The notes under the pieces are model-generated. The model was not told where the DNA came from. It saw nothing but the letters and a program-made list of their open reading frames with translations, and did no database searches. A program made the translations under genes and the position numbers. From Ornithomonoglobus_A sp034090805 (GTDB lineage: Bacteria; Bacillota; Clostridia; UBA1381): a DNA stretch of 64,000 bases. The stretch lies in assembly GCA_034090805.1 (NCBI GenBank), contig JAXDRV010000138.1, positions 1 to 64,000 of the forward strand, given 5' to 3'. Positions 15,341 to 26,018 of the stretch are shown here, one piece after another. The number at the start of each line of letters is the position of its first letter. The stretch's first letter is position 1.

Positions 15341-17779
15341 TTGATTTTGATTGCAAAAATCATAGTTGACCACCGCTCAAAGGCTGTGGACAGACCCTTT
15401 GACTATCTTGTTCCCACGGAGCTTGAGGGTAAGATCACAATCGGCTCAAGAGTGCTTGTGCCGTTTTCGGCGGGGAATACGGAGGTTGAGGGCTTTTGCG
15501 TGGGACTTGCAAAGACGAGCAGCGCAAAAAGGTTGAAGAAGATTCTGCGTGCGGCGAATGAAGTGACTGCCTTTGACGAGGAGATGCTTGAGCTTATCGA
15601 GTTCATGCACGAGAGGTATCTTGCATCGTATCTTGATATAATCCACACGATACTTCCGGGAGGGACGAGCCTTAAAAATGAGGAATGGATCATTTTAAAT
15701 GAGCCGCTGCCCCAAAAATCGGAAATACGTGCAAGGATCATCGAGATACTTCTCGATAACGGCGGCGGTATCGAGGCGGGAATGCTTTATTCCATGTTTG
15801 ATACCGATATAAAAGGCCGTGTGCGGGATATGATAAAGAAAAATATTCTTTCACGTGAATACCGCTCCCGAAGGAATGTCGGCGATAAAAAAATCCGTGC
15901 CGTAAGGCTGAGGATAACTCCCGAAGAAGCAATGGACAAGGTTGCCGAGATAGAGAAAAAGGCTCCCGTTCAGGCGAGAATGCTTGAGATACTGAGCGTA
16001 AACAATTCCATGGCGGCGGCTGATTTGGCGAGGTTTGCCGAGGGCGGTGCGTCGGCGGTTACAGCGCTTTACAAAAAAGGCTGCATTGAGCTTTTTGATA
16101 TGACCGTTGAGCGCAGAGCGTTTAAAAAGCAGAAAAAGCTTGAAAATGCTCCCAAGCCTACCGACGAGCAGGCGGCGGCTGTTTATTCGGTGAAAACTGC
16201 CATTGACGGCGGCGGCGCAAAAACGCTGCTTCTGCACGGAGTTACCGGCAGCGGCAAGACGGAGGTTTTCATGCGCAGCATACGCCATGCCGTTGACAGC
16301 GGCAAGAGTGCGGTTGTGCTTGTGCCGGAAATTTCGCTCACACCGCAGATGGTGTCGAGATTTCTCTCACGCTTCGGCGAAAGAATAGCGGTGTTTCACA
16401 GTCATCTGTCACAGGGAGAGCGGTACGACCAGTGGAAAAGGATAAAAAACGGCGATGCGGATATAGTAATAGGCGCAAGGAGCGCAGTGTTTGCACCGCT
16501 GAAAAATATAGGGATAATCATAATGGACGAGGAACATTCGGACACATACAAGTCCGAAATGTCGCCGAGATACCATGCCCGTGAGGCGGCGATGTTCAGA
16601 GCAAAGCAAAACGGCTGCGTGCTGCTGCTTGCATCGGCAACACCGTCGGTTGAGAGCTATTATAAAGCGAGAACGGGAGAGTATGAGCTTATCGAAATGA
16701 ATAAGCGTTACAATAAATCACGTCTGCCCGATATAGGCATAGTCGATATGCGAGGCGAGCTTGCAAGAGGAAACAGGAGTATGTTTTCGGGTACGCTTAT
16801 ACGTGAAATCGAAAAAAATCTTGTTGCCGGAGAGCAGACGATACTACTTATGAACAGGCGTGGATTTTCCACGTTTGTATCATGCCGAAGCTGCGGATAC
16901 GTTGCGGAATGTCCGAATTGCAGCATATCGCTTACGTACCATAAATATGAAAATAATCTGAAATGCCATTACTGCGGTCATACGCAGAGCAACTATATCA
17001 AATGCCCCGTATGCGGAAGCCCGTATATACGCTACTTCGGCGGCGGGACACAGCGTGTCGAGGACGAGGTTCACAGGCTTTTCCCGAATGCGTCAACGAT
17101 CCGAATGGACGTTGATACGACCTCGAAAAAGCAGGGACATGAAAAGATACTCGAACGCTTTGAAAAGGAAAAAACAGATATACTGATAGGCACGCAGATG
17201 GTTGCGAAGGGACTGGACTTTGAAAATGTAACGCTTGTGGGAGTTGTCAGCGCAGACACGATGCTCCATATAAACGACTACCGCAGCGCCGAGAGAACCT
17301 TTGATATTCTGGAGCAGGTCTGCGGCAGAGCCGGAAGAGGCGCAAAAAAGGGCAGAGCCGTTATACAAACCTACAGTCCGGAAAACGAGGCAATAACGCT
17401 TGTGCGTGAGCATGATTACAAAAGCTTTTACAGAACAGAAATAAACGAGCGCAAAATGATGTGGTATCCGCCGTTTGCAAATATAATAGCGGTACTTTTC
17501 AGCGGCGAAAACGAAGCGGCGGTAAGCGGAGCGGCGAAATATTTTCTGAAATCTATGGGAGATATTTCCGAAATTCCGCAGAATATTCAGATACTCGGAC
17601 CGATACCGTCGGCAATGGCAAAAATCAAAAATAAATACCGATGGCAGATTCTGATAAAATGCAGCGATGACGATGCGCTGAACGGACTGTTGAAAAATGC
17701 CGGGACTGCGTGCCGTGAAAACGATGAATTTGCCGAGGTGGCGGTGGTTGTGGACAAGAATCCGAATATGCTGTATTAA
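15341..17779 (+). CDS. priA: Primosomal helicase PriA
   Basis: PriA restarts collapsed replication forks by loading the replicative helicase. The 812-residue product has the N-terminal 3'-DNA-binding domain (DRPFDYLVP), Walker A GVTGSGKT at 300-307, Walker B DEEH at 396-399 and four CxxC pairs binding two zinc ions at about 512-560 (CRSCGY, CPNC, CHYCG, CPVCG). The start is TTG at 15341 or 15347; GGAGG lies 4 and 10 bases upstream respectively, so the second is also plausible. Confidence 0.95.
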   Translation: MILIAKIIVDHRSKAVDRPFDYLVPTELEGKITIGSRVLVPFSAGNTEVEGFCVGLAKTSSAKRLKKILRAANEVTAFDEEMLELIEFMHERYLASYLDIIHTILPGGTSLKNEEWIILNEPLPQKSEIRARIIEILLDNGGGIEAGMLYSMFDTDIKGRVRDMIKKNILSREYRSRRNVGDKKIRAVRLRITPEEAMDKVAEIEKKAPVQARMLEILSVNNSMAAADLARFAEGGASAVTALYKKGCIELFDMTVERRAFKKQKKLENAPKPTDEQAAAVYSVKTAIDGGGAKTLLLHGVTGSGKTEVFMRSIRHAVDSGKSAVVLVPEISLTPQMVSRFLSRFGERIAVFHSHLSQGERYDQWKRIKNGDADIVIGARSAVFAPLKNIGIIIMDEEHSDTYKSEMSPRYHAREAAMFRAKQNGCVLLLASATPSVESYYKARTGEYELIEMNKRYNKSRLPDIGIVDMRGELARGNRSMFSGTLIREIEKNLVAGEQTILLMNRRGFSTFVSCRSCGYVAECPNCSISLTYHKYENNLKCHYCGHTQSNYIKCPVCGSPYIRYFGGGTQRVEDEVHRLFPNASTIRMDVDTTSKKQGHEKILERFEKEKTDILIGTQMVAKGLDFENVTLVGVVSADTMLHINDYRSAERTFDILEQVCGRAGRGAKKGRAVIQTYSPENEAITLVREHDYKSFYRTEINERKMMWYPPFANIIAVLFSGENEAAVSGAAKYFLKSMGDISEIPQNIQILGPIPSAMAKIKNKYRWQILIKCSDDDALNGLLKNAGTACRENDEFAEVAVVVDKNPNMLY

Positions 17780-17792
17780 TTGGGAGGTAAAA

Positions 17793-18245
17793 ATGGCAAT
17801 ACGTGAAATCAGGACAAAGGACGATGAAATCCTTTACAAAAAATGCAAGGAGGTAAAAAGCTTTGACAAAAAGCTGCATATCCTGCTTGACGATATGTAC
17901 GATACGATGAAGCAGCGTGAGGGAGTGGGACTTGCCGCTCCTCAGGTGGGAATATTGAAAAGAGCCGTTGTAATCGATGTCGGAGGCGGAGCGATTGAGC
18001 TGATAAACCCGGAAATAATCGAGGAAAGCGGCTCACAGACAGGCTCGGAGGGGTGTCTGAGCGTGCCGGGAGTCTGGGGCGAGGTTGAGCGTCCGAATAA
18101 GGTGAAGGTCAAGGCTCAGGACAGAGACGGAAAATGGTTTACCATGGAAGGAACGGAGCTTTTGGCACGTGCGATATGCCATGAGTGCGAGCATCTTGAG
18201 GGTAAGCTGTTTTTGGACAGAGTAATAGAATTTATCGAGCAATAG
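17793..18245 (+). CDS. def: Peptide deformylase
   Basis: This metalloenzyme removes the formyl group from nascent N-terminal formylmethionine. The 150-residue product has all three family motifs: [10 protein letters not shown] at 44-53, EGCLSVPG with metal ligand C88, and HECEH with H130, E131 and H134. The start at 17793 is set by GGGAGG. It is next to fmt, which makes the formylated substrate. Confidence 0.96.
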   Translation: MAIREIRTKDDEILYKKCKEVKSFDKKLHILLDDMYDTMKQREGVGLAAPQVGILKRAVVIDVGGGAIELINPEIIEESGSQTGSEGCLSVPGVWGEVERPNKVKVKAQDRDGKWFTMEGTELLARAICHECEHLEGKLFLDRVIEFIEQ

Positions 18246-18261
18246 TGCGGAGGAAAATTAA

Positions 18262-19185
18262 TTGAGAATTTTATTTATGGGAACGCCCGATTTTGCCGTA
18301 GGATCGCTTGAGGCAATGGCGGCGGCAGGCTTTGATATAGTCGGTGTGGTTTCACAGCCGGACAGACCTAAGGGCAGAGGACATAAGCTTGTTCCGACAG
18401 AGGTCAAGGCTGCGGCTCAAAGGCTGAATATTAACGTATATCAGCCGGAAAAGCTGAAAAACGGCGAGCTTATGCCGATACTCGATGAGCTTAAGCCGGA
18501 GCTGATAGTCGTCACGGCATACGGGCGCATACTGCCGCCGTATATTATCAATTATCCGAAATACGGCTGCATAAACGTCCATGCGTCGCTGCTGCCGAAA
18601 TACAGAGGAGCTGCTCCGATTCAGTGGGCGATAATAAACGGTGAAAGCGAAACGGGAGTTTCGATTATGAAAATGGACGAAGGACTTGACACCGGCGATG
18701 TGCTGCACGTGGTGAAAACTCCGATAGGCGAGTACGAAACGGCGGAGGAGCTGTTTGAAAGGCTGTCGAAAATCGGCGGAGAGGCTCTTGTTGAAACGAT
18801 AAAAAATATAGATAAAATCACTCCCGTTCCGCAAAATCACGACGCACATACGTATGCGCCGATGATAAGCCGTGAAACGGGGAAAATAGACTGGACAAAA
18901 AGCGCGCGTGAAATTTCAAAGCTTATATGCGGCTTAAATTCGTGGCCGCTTGCGTATACTTTATATAAGGGAGAAACGCTGAAGCTTGTTACCGCAAGGG
19001 TAACGGAGGGCAGCGGAAGGCCGGGCGAGATACTGTCGATGGATAAGGGCTGCGGAATGAAGGTAGCGGCGGGAGAAGGTGCTATTTATATAGAAACGGC
19101 TCAGTTTGCCGGCAGCAGAAAAATGAGCGTTGAGGACTATGCCAGAGGGCATGAAATTGAAACGGGAGTTATACTCGGCGAATAA
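18262..19185 (+). CDS. fmt: Methionyl-tRNA formyltransferase
   Basis: This enzyme formylates initiator Met-tRNA with 10-formyl-THF. The 307-residue product begins with LFMGTPDFAV and has the catalytic segment NVHASLLPKYRGAAPIQ near 107-123, then the C-terminal tRNA-binding domain. The start is TTG at 18262 after GCGGAGGA. It forms the def-fmt pair. Confidence 0.95.
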   Translation: MRILFMGTPDFAVGSLEAMAAAGFDIVGVVSQPDRPKGRGHKLVPTEVKAAAQRLNINVYQPEKLKNGELMPILDELKPELIVVTAYGRILPPYIINYPKYGCINVHASLLPKYRGAAPIQWAIINGESETGVSIMKMDEGLDTGDVLHVVKTPIGEYETAEELFERLSKIGGEALVETIKNIDKITPVPQNHDAHTYAPMISRETGKIDWTKSAREISKLICGLNSWPLAYTLYKGETLKLVTARVTEGSGRPGEILSMDKGCGMKVAAGEGAIYIETAQFAGSRKMSVEDYARGHEIETGVILGE

Positions 19186-19220
19186 CGGAAATATTGTCCC
19201 TGTGAAAGGAGAAAATAAAA

Positions 19221-19928
19221 ATGGGTTACGGATTAGGCTACGGTATGTATTTCGACCCGACATACGTACTTGTGATTTTTGCGTTTTTGCTGACGATGTT
19301 TGCGTCGTTCGGCGTAAAAGCGACATTTAACCGATACGATAAGATAAAGAGCGCAAGAGGAATAACGGGAGCAATGGCGGCAAGGCGAATACTTGACGCA
19401 AACGGACTTCAGCATATACGAATAGAACGTGTCGGAGGAAATTTGACCGACCATTACAGTCCTAAGGAAAACGTGATACGTCTTTCGGACGCAACGTACA
19501 ATTCGGATTCGGTTGCCGCAATAGGAGTTGCGGCGCACGAATGCGGTCATGCGGTGCAGTATAAGGTTGGATATGCTCCGATAAAGATACGAAATTCAAT
19601 AGTACCGATTGTAAATATCGGAAATATGTTTTCAATGCCGCTGTTTATTATAGGGATAATTCTCGGCATGACAAGGCTTGCCTTTGCGGGCGCGATACTT
19701 TTCGGACTTGTTCTTGTGTTCCAGCTGATTACGCTGCCCGTTGAAATTAACGCATCAAGACGTGCAATGCAGACGCTCGATTCCATGGCGATTTTGGAAA
19801 GCGATGAGCTTACGGGCGCAAAAAAGACTCTGACTGCCGCAGCGATGACATACGTTGCCTCGGCTGCCGCAACGGCTTTGCAGCTTTTAAGACTGCTTAT
19901 GATTATCAATAACAGAAGGCGTGATTAA
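19221..19928 (+). CDS. yugP: Zinc metallopeptidase, YugP family
   Basis: This 235-residue membrane protein has the zinc motif HECGH at 106-110. Hydrophobic helices lie near 12-32, about 125-165 and close to the C-terminus. It belongs to the YugP-type neutral zinc metallopeptidases, whose substrates are unknown. In Firmicutes the gene commonly sits between fmt and rsmB, as here. Its end abuts the rsmB start. Confidence 0.85.
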   Translation: MGYGLGYGMYFDPTYVLVIFAFLLTMFASFGVKATFNRYDKIKSARGITGAMAARRILDANGLQHIRIERVGGNLTDHYSPKENVIRLSDATYNSDSVAAIGVAAHECGHAVQYKVGYAPIKIRNSIVPIVNIGNMFSMPLFIIGIILGMTRLAFAGAILFGLVLVFQLITLPVEINASRRAMQTLDSMAILESDELTGAKKTLTAAAMTYVASAAATALQLLRLLMIINNRRRD

Positions 19929-19932
19929 CCGA

Positions 19933-21192
19933 ATGAAAAAACCGAGAGAAACGGCGCTTTTAATTTTATACAAAACGCAGTATGAGGGCGCATACGCAAA
20001 CCTTGAGCTGAAAAGCTCAATACCGCCCGAAACGGACAAACGTGACAGAGCGTTTATAACCTCGCTTGTATACGGAGTGATGAGCCGCCGTTTGACGCTT
20101 GATTATATAATAGAGCAATACAGCAAAATAAAAATGAAAAAGCTGTCAAAGTATATTCATATTATTTTGCAGATGGGACTGTATCAGATTTTCTTTACGG
20201 AGAAGATCCCGCAGAGCGCAGCCGTAAATGAAAGCGTAAAGCTTGCCTCAAGATACGGGCACAGAGCCTCGGCGGGATTTGTGAACGGAATTTTGCGTGC
20301 GGCGGCGTCAAACGGCATAAAATATCCCGCTGATGGCATAAAGCGGCTGTCGGTGATGTATTCGTTCCCGGAATGGATATGTGAAAAATGGGTTAAGGAA
20401 TTAGGAGAATCTTTTACCGAGGAAATGCTTGCCGCACTCAATAGCGAGCCGCAGCTTACATTAAGACCCAACCGTTTAAAAATAACGGCTGAGACGCTTG
20501 CGGACAGACTTCAAAAAAACGGTGCGCAGGCGGACGTCAAAAACGGAGCGGTTGTCTGTTCGGGACTTAACGTAGGTGCCGATGAGCTGTACAAGCAGGG
20601 ATTTTATACAGTCCAGGACAGGGCGGCAATGACCGCAGCGGAAACGCTTGCGCCGAAAGCCGGGGAGCTTGTGATAGATATGTGTGCAGCGCCCGGAGGG
20701 AAAACGACGCATATGGCGGAGCTTATGGAGAACGAGGGGAAAATACTTGCCTTTGACATACACGAGCATAAAATACACCTTATAGAGGAAAATGCAAAAA
20801 GACTCGGAATAAGCATAATAACTGCCAAAAAAGCAGATGCGTCAAAGCCGAGAGCGGAGCTTGCGGGGACGGCGGATAAGGTGCTGTGTGATGTGCCTTG
20901 CTCCGGTTGGGGGATAGTAAGACGAAAACCGGATATTAAGTACAACAGATCGCCCGAGGACAGCTTTTTTGAAATTCAGTATGCGATCCTCAAAAGCGGA
21001 GCGGAATATCTTAAGACGGGCGGCGAGCTGGTGTATTCGACGTGTACCGTTGAGAAAAGCGAAAACGAGGGAGTTACGGGATTTTTCCTTGAAAATAATA
21101 CAGACTTTGAAAAAGTATTTGAAAAAACATATTACCCAAATGTTGACGGAACGGATGGGTTTTATATATGTAAAATAAGAAAAGCAATGTGA
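19933..21192 (+). CDS. rsmB: 16S rRNA cytosine-C5 methyltransferase RsmB
   Basis: It methylates C967 of 16S rRNA using SAM. An N-terminal NusB-like RNA-binding domain (1-~135) precedes the Rossmann methyltransferase, which has the SAM site DMCAAPGGKT near 245, the DVPCSGWG motif and the catalytic-Cys motif YSTCT. GTG 19921 is an in-frame alternative inside yugP. ATG 19933 gives the usual KKPRETA N-terminus. Neither has an ideally spaced ribosome site, suggesting coupling to yugP. Confidence 0.92.
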   Translation: MKKPRETALLILYKTQYEGAYANLELKSSIPPETDKRDRAFITSLVYGVMSRRLTLDYIIEQYSKIKMKKLSKYIHIILQMGLYQIFFTEKIPQSAAVNESVKLASRYGHRASAGFVNGILRAAASNGIKYPADGIKRLSVMYSFPEWICEKWVKELGESFTEEMLAALNSEPQLTLRPNRLKITAETLADRLQKNGAQADVKNGAVVCSGLNVGADELYKQGFYTVQDRAAMTAAETLAPKAGELVIDMCAAPGGKTTHMAELMENEGKILAFDIHEHKIHLIEENAKRLGISIITAKKADASKPRAELAGTADKVLCDVPCSGWGIVRRKPDIKYNRSPEDSFFEIQYAILKSGAEYLKTGGELVYSTCTVEKSENEGVTGFFLENNTDFEKVFEKTYYPNVDGTDGFYICKIRKAM

Positions 21193-21228
21193 TTTTTGCC
21201 GCTTCTTGCGGAGGAACGGACAATTAAA

Positions 21229-22266
21229 ATGATAGATTTAAAAGATTTTGAGTTTGACGCTCTTGCCGAATATTTAAAAGGCATCGGCGAGCCTAAATTC
21301 CGTGCCGCTCAGATTTTTGAGTGGCTGCACAAGGGTGCGGAAAGCTACGGCGAAATGACGAATATTTCAAAGGCGACACGTGAAAAGCTTGAACGTGATA
21401 CATATGTGTCAACGCTTAAAATACGTGAAAAATATGTTTCCAAGCTTGACGGAACGGTGAAGTATCTGTTTGAGCTGCCGGACGGGAATTGTATCGAAAG
21501 CGTTGTGATGAGGTATCACCACGGACTTACGATATGTATCTCAAGCCAGGTCGGCTGCCGAATGGGGTGCAGGTTCTGCGCCTCGACGATAGGCGGACTT
21601 TACAGAAGTCTTACGCCGGGGGAAATACTTAATCAGGTAATATTTGCACAGAAGGATTTAAACGAACGAATATCGAATATAGTAATGATGGGGATAGGCG
21701 AGCCGCTTGACAATTACGATAATGTGCTTACCTTTCTCCATAATGTAAATCACGAAAAGGGACTGAATATCGGATACCGGCACATAACGCTGTCAAGCTG
21801 CGGAATTGTGCCGCAGATAAAAAAGCTTGCGGCAGAGAAGCTGCCGATAACATTGACAATATCGCTTCATGCGCCGAATGACACAATACGGGACTCGATA
21901 ATGCCCGTGAATCATCGGTATAAAATTTCAGAGCTTACGGAGGCGTGCGCCGAGTATGCGCAGCTTACGGGGCGGCGGATAAGCTTTGAATATTCGCTTA
22001 TTCACGGTGTAAACGACAGCCGTGAAAATGCCCGTGAGCTTGCGGCTCTTGTGCGACCGCTGAAGGCTCATGTGAACCTGATACCGGTCAACAAGGTGGA
22101 GGAGCGTGAATATAAAAAAGGAACAAATGCCGAAATAAGGGCATTTCAAACGGAGCTTGAGGAGCTGGGCATAAACGCAACGGTAAGGCGGGAGCTGGGA
22201 GCGGATATTTCCGCATCGTGCGGACAGCTGCGCAAGCGTGTAACGGATAATAATAAAAAGGGGTGA
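21229..22266 (+). CDS. rlmN: 23S rRNA/tRNA adenine-C2 methyltransferase RlmN
   Basis: A radical-SAM enzyme that methylates A2503 of 23S rRNA and A37 of some tRNAs. The cluster ligands are C110, C114 and C117 (GCRMGCRFC). The C-terminal methyl-carrying cysteine is in SASCGQL near 332. An earlier in-frame TTG at 21196 would add 11 residues; ATG 21229 fits the family better, though GCGGAGG is about 14 bases away. Length is 345 residues, normal for RlmN and lacking Cfr-specific features that I could identify. Confidence 0.94.
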   Translation: MIDLKDFEFDALAEYLKGIGEPKFRAAQIFEWLHKGAESYGEMTNISKATREKLERDTYVSTLKIREKYVSKLDGTVKYLFELPDGNCIESVVMRYHHGLTICISSQVGCRMGCRFCASTIGGLYRSLTPGEILNQVIFAQKDLNERISNIVMMGIGEPLDNYDNVLTFLHNVNHEKGLNIGYRHITLSSCGIVPQIKKLAAEKLPITLTISLHAPNDTIRDSIMPVNHRYKISELTEACAEYAQLTGRRISFEYSLIHGVNDSRENARELAALVRPLKAHVNLIPVNKVEEREYKKGTNAEIRAFQTELEELGINATVRRELGADISASCGQLRKRVTDNNKKG

Positions 22267-22273
22267 GCTGAAA

Positions 22274-23005
22274 ATGCAGACCGGCTTAATTACCGACATA
22301 GGCAAAGTCAGAAAAATCAACGAGGACTGCTGCGCCGTACACGGCGACGGTGAGTTTCCTTATGTGATTGTTGCGGACGGAATGGGAGGACATGAGGCTG
22401 GCGAGATTGCAAGCCGAATGGCGGTCGATATTATTGAAAATCATCTTAGTCACAATCTTGAAAGCGGTATGAGCTACGTTGAGGCGGGCGAGGTCGTCCG
22501 ACGAGCCTTTGTAAGTGCCAACAGCATAATTTACACCTATGCAAAGAATCATTACAAGGTCATGGGCATGGGAACAACGGCAACGCTTGCCATGGTTTAT
22601 CGTGACAATATAATCACGGCGCACGTCGGGGATTCGAGAGCATATAAAATAAGTGAAAACGAAATAAAGCAAATAACACGGGATCATTCGTATGTTCAGG
22701 AGTTGGTTATGCGGGGAGAGCTTAGCCCGGAGGCGGCAAAGCATCACCCGAAGAAGAATTTCATTACAAGAGCGATGGGTGCCGAGGACGTTATAAAGGT
22801 TGATATTGCAATAAAAGCGTATAACGGAGAAATACTGCTTGTTTGCAGTGACGGACTGACGAATTTTGTCGAGGATAATGAAATTTTTGAAGGAATGAAA
22901 AAAGAAGGTACGCTCAGCGAACGGCTTTCCGGACTGACGGAGCTGGCAAATTCCAGAGGCGGACGTGATAATATAAGTATCGTGGCATTGGGAATGGAGG
23001 ATTAA
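22274..23005 (+). CDS. prpC: PP2C-type Ser/Thr phosphatase
   Basis: A metal-dependent phosphatase that reverses PrkC phosphorylation. The 243-residue catalytic domain shows DGMGGHEAGE near 36, the HVGDSRAY motif near 117 and the terminal metal-binding GGRDNIS. One base separates it from prkC, the usual phosphatase-kinase pair. Confidence 0.94.
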   Translation: MQTGLITDIGKVRKINEDCCAVHGDGEFPYVIVADGMGGHEAGEIASRMAVDIIENHLSHNLESGMSYVEAGEVVRRAFVSANSIIYTYAKNHYKVMGMGTTATLAMVYRDNIITAHVGDSRAYKISENEIKQITRDHSYVQELVMRGELSPEAAKHHPKKNFITRAMGAEDVIKVDIAIKAYNGEILLVCSDGLTNFVEDNEIFEGMKKEGTLSERLSGLTELANSRGGRDNISIVALGMED

Positions 23006-23006
23006 G

Positions 23007-25148
23007 ATGAATACTGAAAATCTTGTAGGCACTACGCTCGGCGGGAGATATGAAATACTTGAAAAAATAGGTACCGGCGGCATGGCAAGCGTGTTTAAGG
23101 CAAAGGATACGCTGCTTAACCGTTTTGTTGCCATAAAAATACTGCGTGACGCTCTTGAGGGCGAAGAGCAGGTGGTTTCAAACTTTATAAAAGAAGCGCA
23201 GTCGTCTGCGTCGCTGTCGCACAATAACGTTGTGTCTGTTTTTGACGTGGGAGAGGATCAGGGCATAAATTATATGGTTATGGAGCTGGTTGACGGTATT
23301 ACCCTAAAGGAATACATAAAGGAAAACGGCGCTCTTCCGTGGCAGGAGGCGTGCGATTATGCTATTCAGATAGGACAGGGTATAGGCGAAGCTCATGCGC
23401 AGAATATTATCCATCGTGACATAAAGCCGCAGAACGTTATAATGACAGCCGATAAAACGCTCAAGGTTACGGATTTCGGAATTGCAAGAGCCATGGCTGC
23501 CGACACGACAATTGTCGGAGGAACTGCTCTCGGCTCGGTGCATTATATTTCACCGGAGCAGGCGAGAGGCGGTTATACGGACGCAAGGAGCGACATTTAT
23601 TCTCTCGGAATTGTGCTGTATGAAATGCTCACCGGAAGAGTGCCTTTTGACGGAGATACGCCCGTTTCGGTTGCGCTTATGCACCTTGAGAAGGAGCCGG
23701 TAAATGTAAAATGCGTCAATATGGATATTCCGACAGACCTTGCATATGTGGTGATGAAAGCAATTGCAAAGGAACAGGGCGCAAGATACCAAAATGTGAG
23801 TGAGATGCTTGACGATCTTCACGCAGTGCTTGCCGAAGAGCCGCTGCCCTCACGCGAGGACGCTCCGCACCGTGATATTGAGGAGGATATTTCCGAGGAC
23901 GATACGGACGGCGTTTACGATAACGTTTATGACGAAATAGACGATGAAGGACTGGTTGAGGAGGAAACTCAGAAGCGTTCGGGCAAGCGCAAAAAGGTAA
24001 GAAAACAAAAAACAGCCGCTCAGAAAAAAGAGGACAGGCTGGCGGTATTTCTTGCGTTGGGAACGGTTGCCGCAATTTTGCTTATAGCATTCGGCGCATA
24101 TAAATTCATAAACGGAACAAAAGGCTCGACTGTGCCCGATCTTAAGAATATGACGGTAGAGGAGGCAGAGAAAAAGCTTGAAGATATTGAGCTTAAGGTT
24201 GCGGACGAGATCGAGTATTCGCTTTCCGATGATGTTGAGGAGGGCAGAGTCGTGACTCAAGATCCGATAAAGGGAACATTCCTGCCGAAAAATTCCTCTG
24301 TAAAGCTTGTTGTTTCGATAGGCTCGTCGGGCGGTGACATTGCCGTTCCGAATACTGTCGGCAAGACCTTTGACGCTGCGATTTCGCAGATTATGGCGGC
24401 GGGACTTACCTACAGGGTAATAGAGGACTCGTCCGAAACTGTGCCGAACGGTCAGATTATACGTCAGATACCTATGGCGGGAACAAAGCTTAACAAAAAC
24501 GATATAGTAACGCTCCATGTAAGTATCGGTAAAAACGCAACCGCAACGCAGGCACCCGCAACGGTGCAGAAGGTTGAAGTGCCGAACGTCATAGGAATGG
24601 GCAGAGAGCAGGCAGAAATTACTCTTAACGACAGAGGCTTAAACCTCGGAACGGTAACGAGAAAGGCGTCAAATGCACCGGAGGGAACGGTAATTTCTCA
24701 AAGTCCCGAAAGCTCAAGCACTGCGGCAAAGGGCTCATATGTTACGATAATACTTTCAAGCGGAAACGAAACAAGCACCCAGACGGCGGCAGAGGAAAAT
24801 CAGGCAAATACAGCTCAGACAAACAATGAGGAAAATACCGAAACAAACACAGAGCCGGAGCCGGAGCCTGAGCAGCCATCGGCAACGGACGTTCCTGCCG
24901 ATGATATGGATAGCGAGAGCGGCTCGTCCGGCGGCGAGGTAACGACAAAAACCTTTACGGTGAAAATACCGTCAAGCGCAAACGATACGGTTGATGTGGA
25001 GATTGTCGCAAACGGTCAGACGATACACGCAGGTACTCATTCAAAGAGCGAGGGATATGTATCGGTTGAAATTCAGGGCAGCGGTATAGTTGATGTTCAG
25101 GCGTATATTGACGGTGCGCTTGCGGCTCAGAAGAAGATTAATTTTTAA
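23007..25148 (+). CDS. prkC: PASTA-domain Ser/Thr kinase PrkC
   Basis: A membrane kinase that senses muropeptides or lipid II and controls wall growth, dormancy exit and metabolism. The kinase domain (about 14-275) has K44, HRDIKPQN (136-143) and DFG (156-158). A basic linker leads to one membrane helix near 348-370. Three PASTA repeats follow outside the cell (VPDLKNMT, VPNTVGKT and VPNVIGMG begin them). A Glu/Thr/Pro-rich spacer comes next, then a C-terminal beta-rich domain of about 70 residues that I cannot name. Length is 713 residues. Confidence 0.95.
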   Translation: MNTENLVGTTLGGRYEILEKIGTGGMASVFKAKDTLLNRFVAIKILRDALEGEEQVVSNFIKEAQSSASLSHNNVVSVFDVGEDQGINYMVMELVDGITLKEYIKENGALPWQEACDYAIQIGQGIGEAHAQNIIHRDIKPQNVIMTADKTLKVTDFGIARAMAADTTIVGGTALGSVHYISPEQARGGYTDARSDIYSLGIVLYEMLTGRVPFDGDTPVSVALMHLEKEPVNVKCVNMDIPTDLAYVVMKAIAKEQGARYQNVSEMLDDLHAVLAEEPLPSREDAPHRDIEEDISEDDTDGVYDNVYDEIDDEGLVEEETQKRSGKRKKVRKQKTAAQKKEDRLAVFLALGTVAAILLIAFGAYKFINGTKGSTVPDLKNMTVEEAEKKLEDIELKVADEIEYSLSDDVEEGRVVTQDPIKGTFLPKNSSVKLVVSIGSSGGDIAVPNTVGKTFDAAISQIMAAGLTYRVIEDSSETVPNGQIIRQIPMAGTKLNKNDIVTLHVSIGKNATATQAPATVQKVEVPNVIGMGREQAEITLNDRGLNLGTVTRKASNAPEGTVISQSPESSSTAAKGSYVTIILSSGNETSTQTAAEENQANTAQTNNEENTETNTEPEPEPEQPSATDVPADDMDSESGSSGGEVTTKTFTVKIPSSANDTVDVEIVANGQTIHAGTHSKSEGYVSVEIQGSGIVDVQAYIDGALAAQKKINF

Positions 25149-25151
25149 AGC

Positions 25152-26018
25152 ATGGACGGAATTATAACAAAGGGAATCGGCGGATTTTATTATGTGAAAA
25201 CCGCCGACAAGCGTGAATATGAATGTAAGGCAAGGGGAATATTCCGAAAGGCGCACATAGTCCCAACGATAGGCGACAGAGTGCGTCTTGAGTCACTGTC
25301 GGACGGTAAGGGAGCAATAACGGAAATTTACGAGAGAAGCTCGTATCTTAACCGTCCTCCCGTGGCAAACGTTGACGCAATGGTGTTTGTTGCGGCGGCT
25401 GCGTCACCGGAGCCGAATATATTCTTGCTCGATAAAATGCTTGTGAATGCGGAAATAAGCGGCATAAGACCGATACTCTGCATAAACAAAACCGACCTTT
25501 GCGAACGGAGCGATATTGAAAACATCTACCGCACGGCGGGCTATGAGGTGATAAAAGCCTCGGCGCAGTGCGGGACGGGCATTGAGGAGCTTAGAAGCGT
25601 ACTCAAAGGCAGGGTAACAGCGTTTGCGGGACTGAGCGGGGTAGGGAAGTCAAGCCTTTTGAGCCTTATAACGAATAAATCGATAGAAACGGGAGCTGTC
25701 AGCGAAAAGATAAGCAGAGGGCGGCATACAACACGTCATGTGGAGCTGTTTGAGCTTAACAACGGCTTTGTGCTTGATACTCCGGGATTCAGTTCACTTG
25801 AAATAGAGGGAATACGTGCCGATGAGCTGTACAGGTATTTCCCCGAAATGTCAGAGGCGAACGGAGAATGTCGTTTCAGAGGCTGTTCTCACATAAACGA
25901 GCCGGACTGTGCGGTAAAGGCACTGATTAAAAGCGGCAAGCTGGCTCAGTCGAGATATGACAGCTATGCCGAAATATACGGAAAATTAAAACTTGTAAAG
26001 GAATGGGAAACAAAATGA
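25152..26018 (+). CDS. rsgA: Ribosome small-subunit GTPase RsgA
   Basis: A circularly permuted GTPase that helps the 30S subunit mature. The order is an OB fold, then the G4 motif NKTD, the P-loop GLSGVGKSS (near 159), DTPG (G3) and a C-terminal zinc motif with CRFRGCSHINEPDC. The 288-residue product ends in a 4-base overlap with rpe. Confidence 0.95.
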   Translation: MDGIITKGIGGFYYVKTADKREYECKARGIFRKAHIVPTIGDRVRLESLSDGKGAITEIYERSSYLNRPPVANVDAMVFVAAAASPEPNIFLLDKMLVNAEISGIRPILCINKTDLCERSDIENIYRTAGYEVIKASAQCGTGIEELRSVLKGRVTAFAGLSGVGKSSLLSLITNKSIETGAVSEKISRGRHTTRHVELFELNNGFVLDTPGFSSLEIEGIRADELYRYFPEMSEANGECRFRGCSHINEPDCAVKALIKSGKLAQSRYDSYAEIYGKLKLVKEWETK

